Part shown: piece by piece, positions 31,291 to 42,732 of the stretch | Numbering within the stretch: the stretch's first letter is position 1 | Layout of the letters: the number at the start of each line of letters is the position of its first letter | Assembly (NCBI GenBank): GCA_039545355.1 | Contig: BCJJ01000010.1 | Span: 1,104,889 to 1,168,888 of the forward strand | Reading direction: 5' to 3' | DNA from: Trichosporon coremiiforme | Taxonomy: Eukaryota; Basidiomycota; Tremellomycetes; Trichosporonales; Trichosporonaceae | DNA length: 64,000 nucleotides | The notes under the pieces: model-generated | The model's input: the letters and a program-made list of their open reading frames with translations, nothing else | The model's database searches: none | What the model was told of the DNA's origin: nothing | Program-made: the position numbers and the translations under genes

Positions 31291-34200
31291 ATGACGGTGC
31301 AGCGGCGAGCACGGAAACCGGCAAGCTACGTCGACGTCGACTTGACGGCCGAGTCGGATGAGAAGATCATGCCTCTCACGACGAGCAAGCTGCAAAACAA
31401 GCGCAAGAGGGTGAGTTACACTTGATACAGACTTCGCTGACTGACAGAAGGTGGAGTCGCCGACGCCAAGCGAGGATAGCGATGTGCCCGACTTGGAAGA
31501 CGAAGAGTACGAGGTCGACCACATCGTCAAGTCTCGTCTCAAACAGTACGGAAAGAAGGTGGTCTTGGAGTACTTTATCCACTGGAAGAACTATCCCGAG
31601 GAGGAGCGTACATGGACATTAGCGGACCAGTTTGACGACGACGACCCGCCGGTCGTCGCGTTCTACAAGCAGAACCCGCGAGCGCCCCGAAGAGGACAGA
31701 GCACGCCTTTCTCTCTCCTCATGGGCAACAATGTCAAACCTGCGACGCCCAAGAAGGCTCCGGCGAAGAGCACCAAATCGACTTCGAAAGCTGCGAAACC
31801 CACCAAGGCGCCGGCGTCAGGCAAGGAAAACCGTGCGGCCAAGAAGCCCCGTGTGGCTGAAAGCGACGAGGACGAGGAGTTTGTCCCTCCGGAGGACGAC
31901 GATGTCGAGGACGATGACGACGACGATGACGACGACAATGTCGCCTCCGAGTCTGACGACCCCGCGGACGACTTTGATGAGGAGGATGAAGACTCAGAAG
32001 CTGCAAAGCCGACCAAGCTTGCGAAGAAGACGAACGGAAGCTGGGGTGTTGCGAACAAGGGTCCGAAGAAGGCGGCCGTCAAACTGTGAGTACACGTCCC
32101 GTGCCAGGCTGACTTCAGCGGCTCGTTCAAACCCAAGATCAAGCCCCTCAGCATCAAGGAGTCGACCGGAGCTGCGCATAGTGCGAACGAAGCCCTTCCG
32201 CCGATTCACGATATCCCCGCGATGTTTGACCACATGGTGTCCCGTGTGCCGACCATTGTCGACGTTGTCAAACGGCTTAACGGACGCAAGCTTCGTGTCG
32301 CCACCATGTGCTCGGGTACAGAGTCGCCCCTTCTCGCCCTCAACATGATCGCCAACTCGATGGAGGAGCAGTACGACGTCAAGCTCAACGTGGAGCACGT
32401 ATTCTCCTGCGAGATTGAGCCTTTCAAGCAGGCGTACATCGAGCGCAACTTCCGACCGCCGATCCTCTTCCGTGACGTGACCGAGCTGGGGCGCAAGAAG
32501 GCGCACACCGCCTACGGTTCCCTCGTTGACGTCCCGGGAAACGTCGATCTCCTGATTGCGGGAACGTCATGTGTGGACTACTCCGGACTGAACAACGTCA
32601 AGCAGGACATTGATGCCAATGGTGAATCGGGACGGACCTTCCGCGGCATGCTGCAGTGGGTCAACAAGCACCGGCCACCGGTCGTTATTCTGGAGAATGT
32701 CTGCAGTGCCCCGTGGGACAAAGTCGTTCAATATTTCGGCGAGATCAACTATGACGCGAACTACGTTCGCCTGGACACCAAAGAGTTCTACATTCCGCAC
32801 ACTCGAACCCGCGTCTATCTCTACGCGACGCCGATGGAGGGCAAGAAAGCGGAGCACCTGCCAGAGAAGTGGATGGAAACTGTGAAGGCACTCCGACGAC
32901 CTTGGTCGTCATCATTCGAGGCGTTCCTGTTGCCGGCGGACCACCCTGACATTCACCGTGCTCGACTCGACCTCGCGGCAGCCAAATATTACAACGACGG
33001 CTCGCAACGGAAACCGACCGATTGGGGACGGTGCGAGTCTCGTCATGCTCGAGCGCGCCAGGAGGAGGAGCTCGGCAACCTGCGTCCGCTCACGGCATGG
33101 AAGGAGGCAGGCGTCTGCAAAGGGCTTGACTGGACCTGGAACGATTGGTTGCAGGCGCAGACAGAGCGCGTTGTCGATCTTCTTGAAATCTCCACTCTGC
33201 GCATGGCAAAGGAGGGTATCGATTCTGGGTTCAAGGCATGCATCTGGAACGTCTCTCAGAATGTAGACAGACAGACCGGCTCATCTCGAACGGCCCTGGC
33301 GCAGTGTCTGACGCCCAACATGATCCCATGGGTCACAAACCGCGGTGGACCCGTTATCGGCCGCGAGGCGCTGTCTCTGCAGGGTATCCCGGTCCGTGAA
33401 CTCCTCCTTACGAGCGAGAGCGAGGACCAGCTTGCCGATCTCGCAGGCAATGCAATGACCTCGACCGTCGTTGGAGCCTCGATCATAGCCGCCCTCCAGC
33501 TGACCGTCGGCAAGCTCGAGGAGGGCGAGGACGCAATGAAGGCGGCCGCTGAGCAGAAAGCAGAGGAGGCTCAAAACAAGCCCGCTACCATCGTGGGAAG
33601 CGGATCCCTCACACCCCAACGACTGGATCTCGCCAAGGTCGACTCTGCCTCGCTTCAGAAGGTTCTTCGCGCAGCCCAGAAGAGTTCGCGTCACTGCGAG
33701 TGCGAAGGACAGTCTGGGACAGCGTCTGCGCCGATCGACGAGTGCACGCTCTGCGGCTACCGCTCCTGCACCTCTTGCGGAGGTCGTCCCGAGCATGCCT
33801 ACCAGCAGTGCCGCACGAAGCGCCTTGAGCCAACTCAGTTCGAGCGTCTGTTCAAGTCTCTTCTTCCCATGCGTGTCAAGGTCGCTGGGCTCACCAGTGC
33901 CTCTCTGGACGTTGTGCGCCGCAAGGCGGGCCAGGAGGGCAAGGGCACTATTCCAGAGGCTACGTGGAGCATGTGGCGTGACGCTGTCGTCGAGGGCGTC
34001 AACGACGTCGAGCTGCGATTCCGTCTCCTAAAGCGCCAGAGCACATGGACCGCCGTGTACGAAGGACAGACTGCGATTCTCGAACTGTGGCTGAAGTCAA
34101 CTCCGGAATGGCGCCTCACGATCAAGACTCCGCCTGAGGAGCCTGTGAACAGCCCGTTGCGCAAGCTCCTCCTTCGCCCGGTCGCCCGCCTCCGACTCGA

Positions 34201-37200
34201 CCCCGAGAGCGACAACCTCCTCAGCGGTGACTGGGAGGTCTGCGTCCCGTCTCAGCAAGAGTTCCGTATCGAGGTCACCGGGTGCGGCGACAAAGTCCCG
34301 ACTTGGCAGGCGTCGCTCGGTCTCCAGGGTAAGTTTGTCGGCAACGAGCGCTGGTCCAAGGTCAACATCCAGGTCCCGCCTGAGGCGGAGCGCGCCCTCG
34401 ACAGAGATGTGTCGGGCGTCTACACTTTGCTGCCCAGGTGCGGACAGAACCAGGCTTCGCTTCACAAACAGGAGGGAAACAGCGAGGAGCCGCTGTTCTT
34501 CTACCTGAACGCGGACCGCGTCGGCAACTCCGCCGACGACCAATACATCTTCTCCACTTCGATCGAGCGCGTCGACTATGGGATGGAGCGCGACATTGTC
34601 GCCTCGCTCGACAAGAGGTGGCGTGAGACCACGCGGGTGTCTGAGACTCCCAAGCTCCACGTCAACGGTGGTTGGGTCGTGGCCACCGAGGCCAAGCTGG
34701 TTGCAGTCAAGGGCGCTAACATCGCCGTTGACGATGTCACTGCCCACGCGGACGAGGCGACGTTCGCTATCCCGAGCTCGTCAGAAGTCATCTCCACGGC
34801 GACCTCTGACTGCGACCAGAGTGTGGCGATTCTCTCGGTCACCGTTCCGCTCGACGCCAAGCACGCTGAGAACATGTGGACGAAGGGAACCTGGGGTCAG
34901 GTCGACCTCGACAGGATGGGCAACACGACGTTCGCGAATCTCGCCTGGATCACGGAGCGTCTGCCGCCTCTCGACAGCTTCTCCTCCTGGAGTGTTCTGA
35001 ATAACTCCAAGTCGACGTGTCTCAAGTGCGCACCACGGCCACCCACTATCCACTGGATCAAGCAGTCCGGCAAGTTTGACACGGCTGGCCGCAAGACGAC
35101 AAAAACAATGAGCACAGTTATTGCCTTTGAGGATCGCAAGGAGGCAGGTGTCTATGAATACGTGAGTTCAATATGCCCTCAGCCTGCTGACCTTTATAGC
35201 GCCTGAAGCACAGGCCGCAGCCGTTCTCCGTGCAGCTTCGCCTCGACGATGGTACCGGTTCATTCCGCATCGGTCTCAATCCCTCGTCTTTGGCCCATCG
35301 TGCGATGGCCCGACTGCCACACGCGGGGCGCGATGACGTGACGCTCTCGTGGCGCCTTGTCACGTCCATTGTGGCGGAGGAGCCCCAGCCGCCCCGCGTT
35401 TTTCTGCTACCGAGCAACAAGCGCGACCCTCAGCGTCCCCAGCCGGAAGGCTTCCTGCTGCCACTCCGCAAGGAGCAGCTGAGGTCACTGTGGTGGATGC
35501 TCCAGCAGGAGAGGGCCCCGGGCAAGACGCACACGTTCGTCGAAGAGGAGATTTCCGAGGCCGCTCTTCCCGCGCTCGGCTGGCGCGCGGAGGGCAAGGC
35601 CGAGCGCCCCGTCATGGTTCGTGGCGGAGTTATCGCCGACCAGGTCGGTTATGGTAAAACGATCATTTCGCTCGCCCTCATCGCCGAGACCCGTAACGAG
35701 ATTGACGGTGACACGCCTGAGCCGCCCGGACTGATCGATGTCCGAGCCACTCTGATCATCGTTCCCGGCCATCTCAGCAAGCAGTGGCCGAGCGAGATTG
35801 AGCGCTTCACCGGCAATATGTTCCGCACGGTCGTGATTCAGACTATGAAGGACCTCGCGAGCGTCAGCATCGCCGACATCTCTAAGGCGGACATTGTCAT
35901 CATGGCGTCGGAGGTATTCGACTCGGACGTTTACTGGGAGCGGTTCGAGTACCTCGGAGCGCAGCCCGAGGGCTGGCTGAACGACAAGCAGGGTGGCCGC
36001 TTCTTCGGGGAACGGCTCGACACGGCTCTTGAGACTTTGCACCAGGAGACGGAGGCGCTCAAGGACGGTGCCGACAACGCCGTGGCTCTCATGAAGGGCC
36101 TCCATGAAAAGTCCAAGACGGATGCCCAAAACAAGCGCAACGAGCTGCGTGCGTCCAACTTTGGCAAGCGCCTCAAAGGCGCCGCGTACCGTGACAAATA
36201 TGACACTACCCAACCGCAGAAGAAGGAGAAGAAGTCTGCCTCCGGTAGCCGCTGGGAGGTCGACGACGATGAAGAGGAGGAGGATGGCTCCGAGGACATG
36301 GCCATTCCTGCGCCGACATTCCGCGACGCCAAGGGCACTGAATCCTATAGCAGCGCCAACGTCCGCAAGAACCACAAGCTCCTCTCTTGCCCGCTGCTGC
36401 ACATGTTCCGGTGAGTTAAACGCCTCCCCACGTCGTACTAACCCCAGGTTCCGCCGTGTAATCGCCGACGAGTTCACGTATCTTGAGAAGCGCCCTCTTG
36501 CTGCCGTGCTCCGCCTCTCGTCCTGCTACAAGTGGATGCTGTCCGGCACGCCTCCCGTCGACGACTTTGCTTCTATCCGCACGATCGCCACGTTCATGGG
36601 TATTCACCTCGGCGTCGAGGATGACGCCGAAGGCAGTGCCCAGGCCAAGAAAGCCAGGGCGAAGGAGCAGACCGCAGCTGAGCGTTTCCATGCGTTCCGC
36701 GAAACGCACTCTGAGGCCTGGCACCGTCGCCGTGATGACCTCGCACAAGAGTTCCTCAACACCTTTGTCCGACAAAACATTGCCGAGATCGACGACATTC
36801 CGACGACGGAGCACATTCACTCCATTCGTCTTCCCGCCTCTGAGGGCGCGGTCTATCTGGAGCTCGAGCACCATCTTCAGGCACTCGAGATGCAGGCGTA
36901 GGTTTCTCTTCAGCGTTTCGAGGGCACTGACACACCAGGCGCAAGGAGACAAAGTTCAAGAACGTCACCGTCGGCGACCGCAACGCTCGTCTGGAGGAGG
37001 CTCTCGCCGACTCCAAGACCGCCGAGGAGGCTCTTCTCAAGCGATGCTGCCACTTCACCCTTGACCTCATGAACCGCAAGTTTGACGCCAAAACGGCACA
37101 GGAGGCGTGTGAGCACATTGCCTCTGTCCGCCGCGCCCAGCTCCTGGCATGCGAGGAGGACCTGCGGCGCACGATAAACAATGCTGTCGCATTAAACGCC

Positions 37201-38328
37201 TACGTCAAGAAGAAGAGCGGTTTCTCCTCGGACGAGCGCCAGCCGTTCAAGGAATGGGCAAAGCTGTCCTTCGACGTCTCCAAGCACGACGGCGACGTTG
37301 AGGCGGCTGAGCGCCTCATCGCCTTGCTCGAGAGCTGCGGCTTTGAGAAGGGCGCGATCCCCTTTGCACCCCTGGACGGCAAGATTTCCAAGGTCTCCGG
37401 CAATCCAGAGGATGTCAAGTGGGAGCTGCGTGAGCAAACCCATCTCCTCCGTCGTCTTGCCAAAGAGCTCGTCGGCCGTGTCCGCTCGCTGCGATTCTTT
37501 GAAGTCGTTCGTAACCTGCAACTTCGCGGCGACGAGGCGACTGCCGTCCTCGAGGGCAGTGAGTGCGGCCACACGCGCTCCGACGACAAGATGGCAATTC
37601 TCAGTTGCTGCGGCCACGTCGCTTGTCTCGAGTGCACGACGGAAGCTGTCAACCATCAGAAGTGTGTCAAGCCTGACTCGTGCCATGCCCCCGTGCGCCA
37701 CACCAACGTCGTCAAGGTCTCCACGCTCGGCGTCGAGGGCGAGCTGTCCTCCGGCCGATATGGCGCCAAACTGCAGCGCCTCGTCGATCTCATCCGCTCG
37801 ATCCCCAAGAAGGAGCGCATCCTCGTGTTCCTGCAGTGGGACGATCTCATGGCCAAGGTGTCTGAGGCTCTTGACGCGGGCGGCATCGGGCACGTCACGC
37901 TGGCTGGCGGTGTCAAGGCGAAGGCAAACACGCTCGATGCGTTCCAGAAGGGTAACAGCGCCCGCGTCCTCGTGCTCAAGATGAACGACGCCTCAGCAGC
38001 CGGTTCGAACCTGACGATGGCCAACCACGCCATCTTCATCGGCCCGCTGCTCACGCCGACGCTGCTCAACTACCGCTCCACGGAGACGCAGGCGATTGGC
38101 CGTGTCCGTCGCTTCGGACAGGAGAAGAAGGTCCACATCCACCGCCTCCTCGTCCAGGACACGATCGACTACACCATTTTCAATGCGCGCACGAAGGAGC
38201 TGTCCGAGAAGGCAGACTACGTCGCGCTGCCCCGCGGCGAGTATGTCCCGGGGGCAGGGCGCAAGCCGCGCGTCACCGAGGACGTGATCGAGGTCGAGGA
38301 TGAGGACGAGGACGAGGACGATCTGTAG
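31291..38328 (+). CDS. DNMT5: DNMT5-type maintenance cytosine methyltransferase with SNF2 ATPase
   Basis: Exons 31291-31410, 31448-32085, 32119-35161, 35200-36410, 36448-36897 and 36939-38328 sum to 6852 nt, 2283 residues; introns are 33-41 nt. Domains in order: chromodomain about 60-115 (EYEVDHIV, YFIHWKNYPEEERTW; cage aromatics Y61, W86, Y89); a poly-Asp linker about 178-226; methyltransferase about 300-715 with VATMCSGTESP (SAM site), catalytic Cys near 404 in GTSCVDYSGLNN, and ILENV near 445; a Cys-rich motif about 775-815 (HCECEG, CTLCGYRSCTSCGG); SNF2 ATPase lobe 1 from about 1400 (DQVGYGKTI Walker A, IADEFTY motif II near 1676); a RING about 2028-2075 (CGHTR, CCGHVACLEC); and lobe 2 with IGRVRRFGQ near 2206. 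In Cryptococcus neoformans this enzyme alone maintains CpG methylation and uses ATP. Motifs for catalysis and ATP binding all appear intact here. Confidence 0.95.
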
Positions 38329-38498
38329 CGGGAGTCAGTCCTAGATTAGGGTTGCAAGCCCCGTAGATACTACCGTAGAAATAGAGAAGCTGTATCGTAG
38401 TTAGTATTACATAAGTAATAAACCAATTTGGCCCATGTAATTTTCTTTGTGTTGCTACCGTGAGCGCTGCATTAATCACATATATCTAAGTATACCGC

Positions 38499-38927
38499 TT
38501 AGTTGCTGCCCTTCTGAGCCTTGTCGGTCTTGAGCGTGGCGACCATCTGGTCGAGCGTGTCCTTGGCAACGTTCTCGTGGTCCTTCTCGGTCGGCATACG
38601 CGTGATGTTCGGCAGGTCGCCGTAGCCCACAACGGGCTTCTGCTGGGGCGTCTCGGACTCGGGGTACTCGGCGGCGTCGGCGGAGAGCTCTGAGATGGTC
38701 AGCCGTTGCTTCTCAGATCGTCGTGATGTTGAGGCAGTCGGGGCGCTCTCCGTCCTTCTGGCATTCGGCATTGCCAATCCCTCTCGGAGCCAGCACCCCC
38801 ACCGCCCCTCGTTCCCGGCGTACTCACCGTCAAGCTGCTGTGAGGTGAGGTGCTTGTGGTGATGCGGCGGCTGCTGGCCCTGGGCGCCGGTGTTGGTGTT
38901 GGTGTTAGTGTTGGAGTTGGCGGACAT
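38499..38927 (-). CDS. Small orphan protein with Asn-Thr repeat
   Basis: Exons 38927-38828 and 38689-38499, with a 138-nt intron, give 96 residues. The N-terminus is low-complexity (SNTNTNTNT, then GQQPPHHHKH). The rest is polar and helical: LSADAAEYPESETPQQ, then GYGDLPNITRMPTEKDHENVAKD, DQMVATLKTDKAQ. No signal peptide, TM helix or known fold is visible. I do not recognise the family. A strong TATA box sits about 50 bp upstream, which in fungi often marks inducible genes. It converges on DNMT5 with 170 bp between stops. The intron is long for this window; its donor GTGAGT and acceptor CTGACCATCTCAG are both canonical. Confidence 0.6.
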   Translation of the reverse strand: MSANSNTNTNTNTGAQGQQPPHHHKHLTSQQLDGEYAGNEGRWGCWLREGLAMPNARRTESAPTASTSRRSEKQRLTISELSADAAEYPESETPQQKPVVGYGDLPNITRMPTEKDHENVAKDTLDQMVATLKTDKAQKGSN

Positions 38928-39952
38928 GATTCAGTGCTGGCAATGACGTGCGGGACGGGGTAAGCAACCCCCGAGTGCTTATATACTGCGTGCACCCGAG
39001 GTTGTGATCTCTTGACGTTCTACGTATTCCACTACCGAGGACACCGACGGGAGGAGCTAGCGAGCAGCACCCAGCCCTCCCAGCGCATCAGGATGCAAGC
39101 AAGCGAAGGGAGAGCTCAAGGGAGCTTCAAGGGGAGGGCCAGCACGCGGAGCAAAAGGCTAGACGGAGCAAGGCACGCTACACCCTACGGCAGTGACGTC
39201 AATCCCATTTCGGTGGTTGGTCGACCCCAGGCCCCAGGCCAGAATATTACGCGTCGACCGAGACAGATCACCGAGGTCAGCTTCGTATCCCTCCTTCCTG
39301 TGCCTGCTGACTCTCCTGAGCGACCGCACGCACACGTCGCACCGTTCAGGACAGATACTCCGATACGAGCTCCGAGCCAACCACGCACGACGTGCACAGG
39401 TGATCGACGCGCGACATATAAAACAGCGCAGCCCGGCGGTTCCAGCCCGCGGCTTCGCTAGTCATGGTCGAATCGAGCCTGCTATCGCCGACGCACTGAT
39501 GAGCATGTTCCTCGCCATCGCGGACCCCGGCGCGACCTACTGACAGTCCGTCAACACCCGGACCGTTGTCTGACCCAGCGGGGACTATTGAATTGCGGAC
39601 ATTGCGCAAATCCGAAACCGGACTGTCTGCTCCGCGCGACTTTTGGCGTGTCACGCACGTGCTGGTCTTGTTTGGTTCCCTGTCGATTGTCGACTTGGTG
39701 CATCCCATCAAGCAATACAAAGAGAAAGGCTGTGTTAGGCGTGGCAGTGTTGAGCTCAGCACTGCTGCATCGATAATTGCACCGCTTGATGATCCGAGCA
39801 TCGCCAAGAAGTGATCTGCAATGGCCCCGGGTACGAATTCACCTATCACGCTCGCGCACTCCAGACAGCCCAAAGTACATCGTTCTCCCTTCTCGTCAAC
39901 TAACATCTAACACATCCCCAATACCGTTTCCATCCGCTCATCAACACGCGAC
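38928..39952. other. Intergenic stretch
   Basis: Divergent region between two orphans. AAGGGGAGGG near 39129 holds an AGGGG stress-element-like core. No supported gene; open frames of about 150 codons lack any family signal. Confidence 0.35.
38978..38987 (-). promoter_or_regulatory. TATA box of the small orphan gene
   Basis: AGTATATAAG on the minus strand, about 51 bp before the ATG at 38927. One of the few consensus TATA boxes in the window. Confidence 0.6.
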
Positions 39953-40435
39953 ATGTCTGGATGGGCCGAGTTCTACCGCAACAAGACGCGAGCGTACGGT
40001 GCGCATGCGGCGCAGCCATCAGACTGGAAATGCAATCCTGCGCCCCCGCCGTCTCTCCGCGCCGACCTGGGATATCAAGCGACATACTCCGAGGAGCAGT
40101 ACGCGGTGCTCGCGCACGGCTTCGTACCGACGGACATGGATGACCGGTGGTTCATCGTCCTGGACGACGGATGGCTCAACCTCTACCGCTCCTGGACCGG
40201 AGTCCACGTCTATGGCCTCCACCTTGCCCGCAATCCCCGAGGAGGGTGGACCGTCGACGAGTCCTGGGTCACGCGCAATCCGGAGGAGTACAACCCGGCT
40301 TCCCACAAGGACGACGGACTGAAGTACGAATGTGACACGGTCACGTCGATTCTGAAGAGCTTCTGCTTCAATCAGCACGAGGAATGGCTCAAGCTCAAGG
40401 CCGAGGACGAGCAGAAGGAGAAGCAGAGAATGTAG
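39953..40435 (+). CDS. Intronless 160-residue protein of unknown function, bacterial-like motif
   Basis: Single exon, ATG in ACATGTCTGG context. The N-terminal 50 residues are polar. A compact core follows: GFVPTDMDDRWFIVLDDGW, then LNLYRSWTGVHVYGLHL and WVTRNPEEYN, and the end is a charged helix (EEWLKLKAEDEQKEKQR). From memory, small uncharacterised bacterial proteins share the DxWFI-(x)n-W-LxxxRSWTGxxIY pattern; I cannot verify this here. It lacks introns in a region where nearly every gene has several, and sits next to a Gag relic. These points are compatible with gene transfer, but composition is not clearly different from its neighbours. No function is proposed. Confidence 0.65.
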   Translation: MSGWAEFYRNKTRAYGAHAAQPSDWKCNPAPPPSLRADLGYQATYSEEQYAVLAHGFVPTDMDDRWFIVLDDGWLNLYRSWTGVHVYGLHLARNPRGGWTVDESWVTRNPEEYNPASHKDDGLKYECDTVTSILKSFCFNQHEEWLKLKAEDEQKEKQRM

Positions 40436-41051
40436 TGAGGCCAGGTGCCGGAGTGCCGGGAAAGCAGTGTTGAAAGCGAGCACGCGAGGAGGTGCAGAAG
40501 GTCGTGATGGTTGTATAGTCGCGGTGGGCGGTTGGCCGATCGGCGGAGTCGGCTACTTGGTCCGCTTGTAACGTCCTTCTCATGTTTCATGTGTCTCTTC
40601 CTCTGGAACGGCGGGTTCTGCGGATTCTGCGGATTCGCCGCTAGTCCGCTGCGCTGGGCGGGCACTATGCGTACCACCCGCGCACGCATAGCATGTGCAT
40701 GGGGGCGTATACGTGCACCGGCAAAAGTACGACTACGACGCAGCACATACGCACACCTGCGTGACTGAGCCAGAGCGACTGAACCATGGGCGAGCCTTAT
40801 GGCTGGAAGGGCGCAGTGTCAACCGGTGGGCCGGCCAGACAAGCGGGGCGGCAACGCGGCAGCGTTTCGCGTCTCATCGCAAGGTTCATCGGTATAAGTA
40901 CATGCATGTAAACAAAGTGAGAAGTGCACAATCGCATCATTCTGAAGGTTGCGTGCGACCATCAAGTACAGACTGCAACGATCGACCGACGGACCACGCC
41001 GACATAACAGCGACTAGCGGTAGAACGAACCACGAGCGGGAGACTGTGACC
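40436..41051. other. Intergenic stretch upstream of the solo Gag
   Basis: Contains short GCGGATTCT and ATACG-type duplications near 40617-40640. The Gag frame is open back to 40695, but the upstream residues lack Gag character. No LTR ends (TG...CA pairs with a primer-binding site) were recognised. Confidence 0.35.
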
Positions 41052-41738
41052 ATGCTCCCACCGTCTGTTGTGACGACGTCGCCGCCGCCGCCCCCGGTGC
41101 CTACGCCCCTCTCGCCGACGAGTCGCTCGCCTCGCTTCCCGATCCTGCCATACGCGCCGACGCCAGTGCCCGCGCCGCCGTTGCTCGAGCTCTTCGAGGG
41201 CGACGACGGGTACCCCGTGGCCGAATTCGTCAACATGGCAGAGTACATGATGTCGGCGCACGCAGAGTACTACACGACCGCAGCCCGGCGCATAGCCTAC
41301 GTTTCGAACAACTTTTCCGGTCGCGCGCGTTTGTGGTTCACGTACATTCTCGGCAAGAACCCGCGGCCACACTGCCTTCGCTCCTGGGAGGAGTTCCGCA
41401 TCGCGCTCTTGCAGTACTTTGGCGACGTGGACCCGGTCCCGCACACTGTGCTCCTCAAGTTGACGCAGGAAGACAACGACACGGTGTGGTATGCGAAGGA
41501 GTTTCGCGAGAAGGCGGCCGTGTGTCGCGTCGACGTCAACCACGAGTACTACCGACGCTGGTTCGTCCTCGGTCTCCAGCCCGCGGTTCGCGATCGCACC
41601 CTCCGCGCGTTCTACCACCTCGGCACGTTCCAGGACGTCGTGCGCCACGCCCGCGAGATTGAGGTCGCCCTACTCGGAGTGCAACACAACTCGCACAGCT
41701 CTCACGCCTCGTACACTTCCCACGCTTCCACTCATTAG
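41052..41738 (+). CDS. Solo retrotransposon Gag-like protein (Ty3/Gypsy type)
   Basis: Single intact exon, 228 residues. After a Pro-rich head (SPPPPPVPTPLSP) comes LLELFEGDDGYPVAEFVNMAEYMMS, then the Retrotrans_gag core: ARLWFTYIL, SWEEFRIALLQYFGD, KLTQEDNDTVWYAKEFRE, and YRRWFVLGLQPAVRDRTLRAF. The tail is Ser/His-rich (SHASYTSHAS) where a CCHC zinc knuckle would normally be. No protease, reverse transcriptase or integrase frame follows; the GH18 gene begins 56 bp away on the other strand. An uninterrupted gag without pol or LTRs suggests either a captured host gene or a young relic. A longer in-frame start at 40904 (MHVNKV) is possible but less Gag-like. Confidence 0.75.
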   Translation: MLPPSVVTTSPPPPPVPTPLSPTSRSPRFPILPYAPTPVPAPPLLELFEGDDGYPVAEFVNMAEYMMSAHAEYYTTAARRIAYVSNNFSGRARLWFTYILGKNPRPHCLRSWEEFRIALLQYFGDVDPVPHTVLLKLTQEDNDTVWYAKEFREKAAVCRVDVNHEYYRRWFVLGLQPAVRDRTLRAFYHLGTFQDVVRHAREIEVALLGVQHNSHSSHASYTSHASTH

Positions 41739-41793
41739 ATTCTTCTGACATACACTCCACTATAGATTACTCTGCAATCACGTTGTACTACTC

Positions 41794-42732
41794 TTACTCC
41801 TTGCCCTGGACCTTGAAGATGGCGTGGGCGACCTCGTACGTCGGCGCGGAGATGGAATCGTCGCCGTCCGCCTTCCAGTCGCGGTCGGCTGCATAGCCGA
41901 ACACGCCGCCCTTCTTGCCTCCCTCAGGTTCCCACTCGGCGTAAGCAACGGCACGCGAGGTGTTGAGCGGGCGCTCGGTGTCGTGCCACCCGTTCGTGCC
42001 CTGCTCCTCATAGAAGGAGAATCCGGGGACGAAGCGGCATGAGTCGATGTGGGGGGCATAGCCCTCCCAGGTGGACTGGAGGCGGCCCACGTCGCGCCCG
42101 TAGGCTTGAAGGAAGACGAAGGAGACCACGTCGGCGATCTCGGGGAAGAAGCGGTCCGCGTCCTGGTTCGTGTCGTAGATGAGCAGCGTGCCCTCCCTGC
42201 CCTTCGGGCCCAGGTACTTGCTCAGTGCGTGGAAGATGTTGGAGAAGTGCTCGGCCTCCTCGCCCTCGATGCGCTCCTCGATGTCAAAGTCGAGCCCGTC
42301 GAGACCCCACGGCGTCACGAACTTGGCGATCAGGTCTTGGGCAATCTTGTCATAGTTCCCGTCCGCCGGAGCGTGGATCGCGCGGAGACCCTCCGTGCCG
42401 ATCGAGCGCGCGAGGAGAGTGCCCTGCACGTGCAGCTTGGGAACGTACTCGTCCCTGAGCACCGAGTAGTACGGCGTGTCCTCCGCCCCCTCGGCCTCGA
42501 ACACGAGCGCAACGTCGGTACCCTTCGGCAGAGAGTCCATACGCCCCTGCTTGCCCTGGAAGCCCGTCGCGGCATCGTTCCACGTCCGCCAGTACGCGCC
42601 GTAGATTTCGGTCCCACACGAGGACTGGGGACCGACGGAGCTCGAGCTGCCAGAGCCCTCGGCGCGGGGGGTCGGAGCACCCAAAGAGGGAGCAGCCAGC
42701 AGACCGAGCACGGGCAGGAGATAAACGAGCAT
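41794..42732 (-). CDS. Secreted GH18 endo-beta-N-acetylglucosaminidase
   Basis: Single exon, 312 residues. A signal peptide (MLVYLLPVLGLLAAPSLGAP) is followed by a Ser-rich spacer and a GH18 barrel. The catalytic motif is GLDGLDFDIEE (DxxDxDxE, the Glu being the acid). Upstream strands read YGAYWRTWND and DVALVFEAEG; downstream LLIYDTNQDAD, VSFVFLQAYGRD and GVFGYAADRDW. The layout and small size resemble Endo H/Endo T type ENGases, which cut the chitobiose core of N-glycans, more than true chitinases. It has no chitin-binding module or GPI signal. A TATA box lies about 60 bp upstream. Being intronless is unusual here. A start further upstream in the same frame is rejected because it would bury the signal peptide. 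Confidence 0.85.
   Translation of the reverse strand: MLVYLLPVLGLLAAPSLGAPTPRAEGSGSSSSVGPQSSCGTEIYGAYWRTWNDAATGFQGKQGRMDSLPKGTDVALVFEAEGAEDTPYYSVLRDEYVPKLHVQGTLLARSIGTEGLRAIHAPADGNYDKIAQDLIAKFVTPWGLDGLDFDIEERIEGEEAEHFSNIFHALSKYLGPKGREGTLLIYDTNQDADRFFPEIADVVSFVFLQAYGRDVGRLQSTWEGYAPHIDSCRFVPGFSFYEEQGTNGWHDTERPLNTSRAVAYAEWEPEGGKKGGVFGYAADRDWKADGDDSISAPTYEVAHAIFKVQGKE

Noticed and set aside
35485..36477. 330-codon antisense frame under DNMT5
   Set aside because: Antisense to a well-defined SNF2 region; no independent support.
40436..41800. LTRs or a tRNA primer site around the Gag frame
   Set aside because: No matching TG...CA ends or primer-binding complement recognised by eye.
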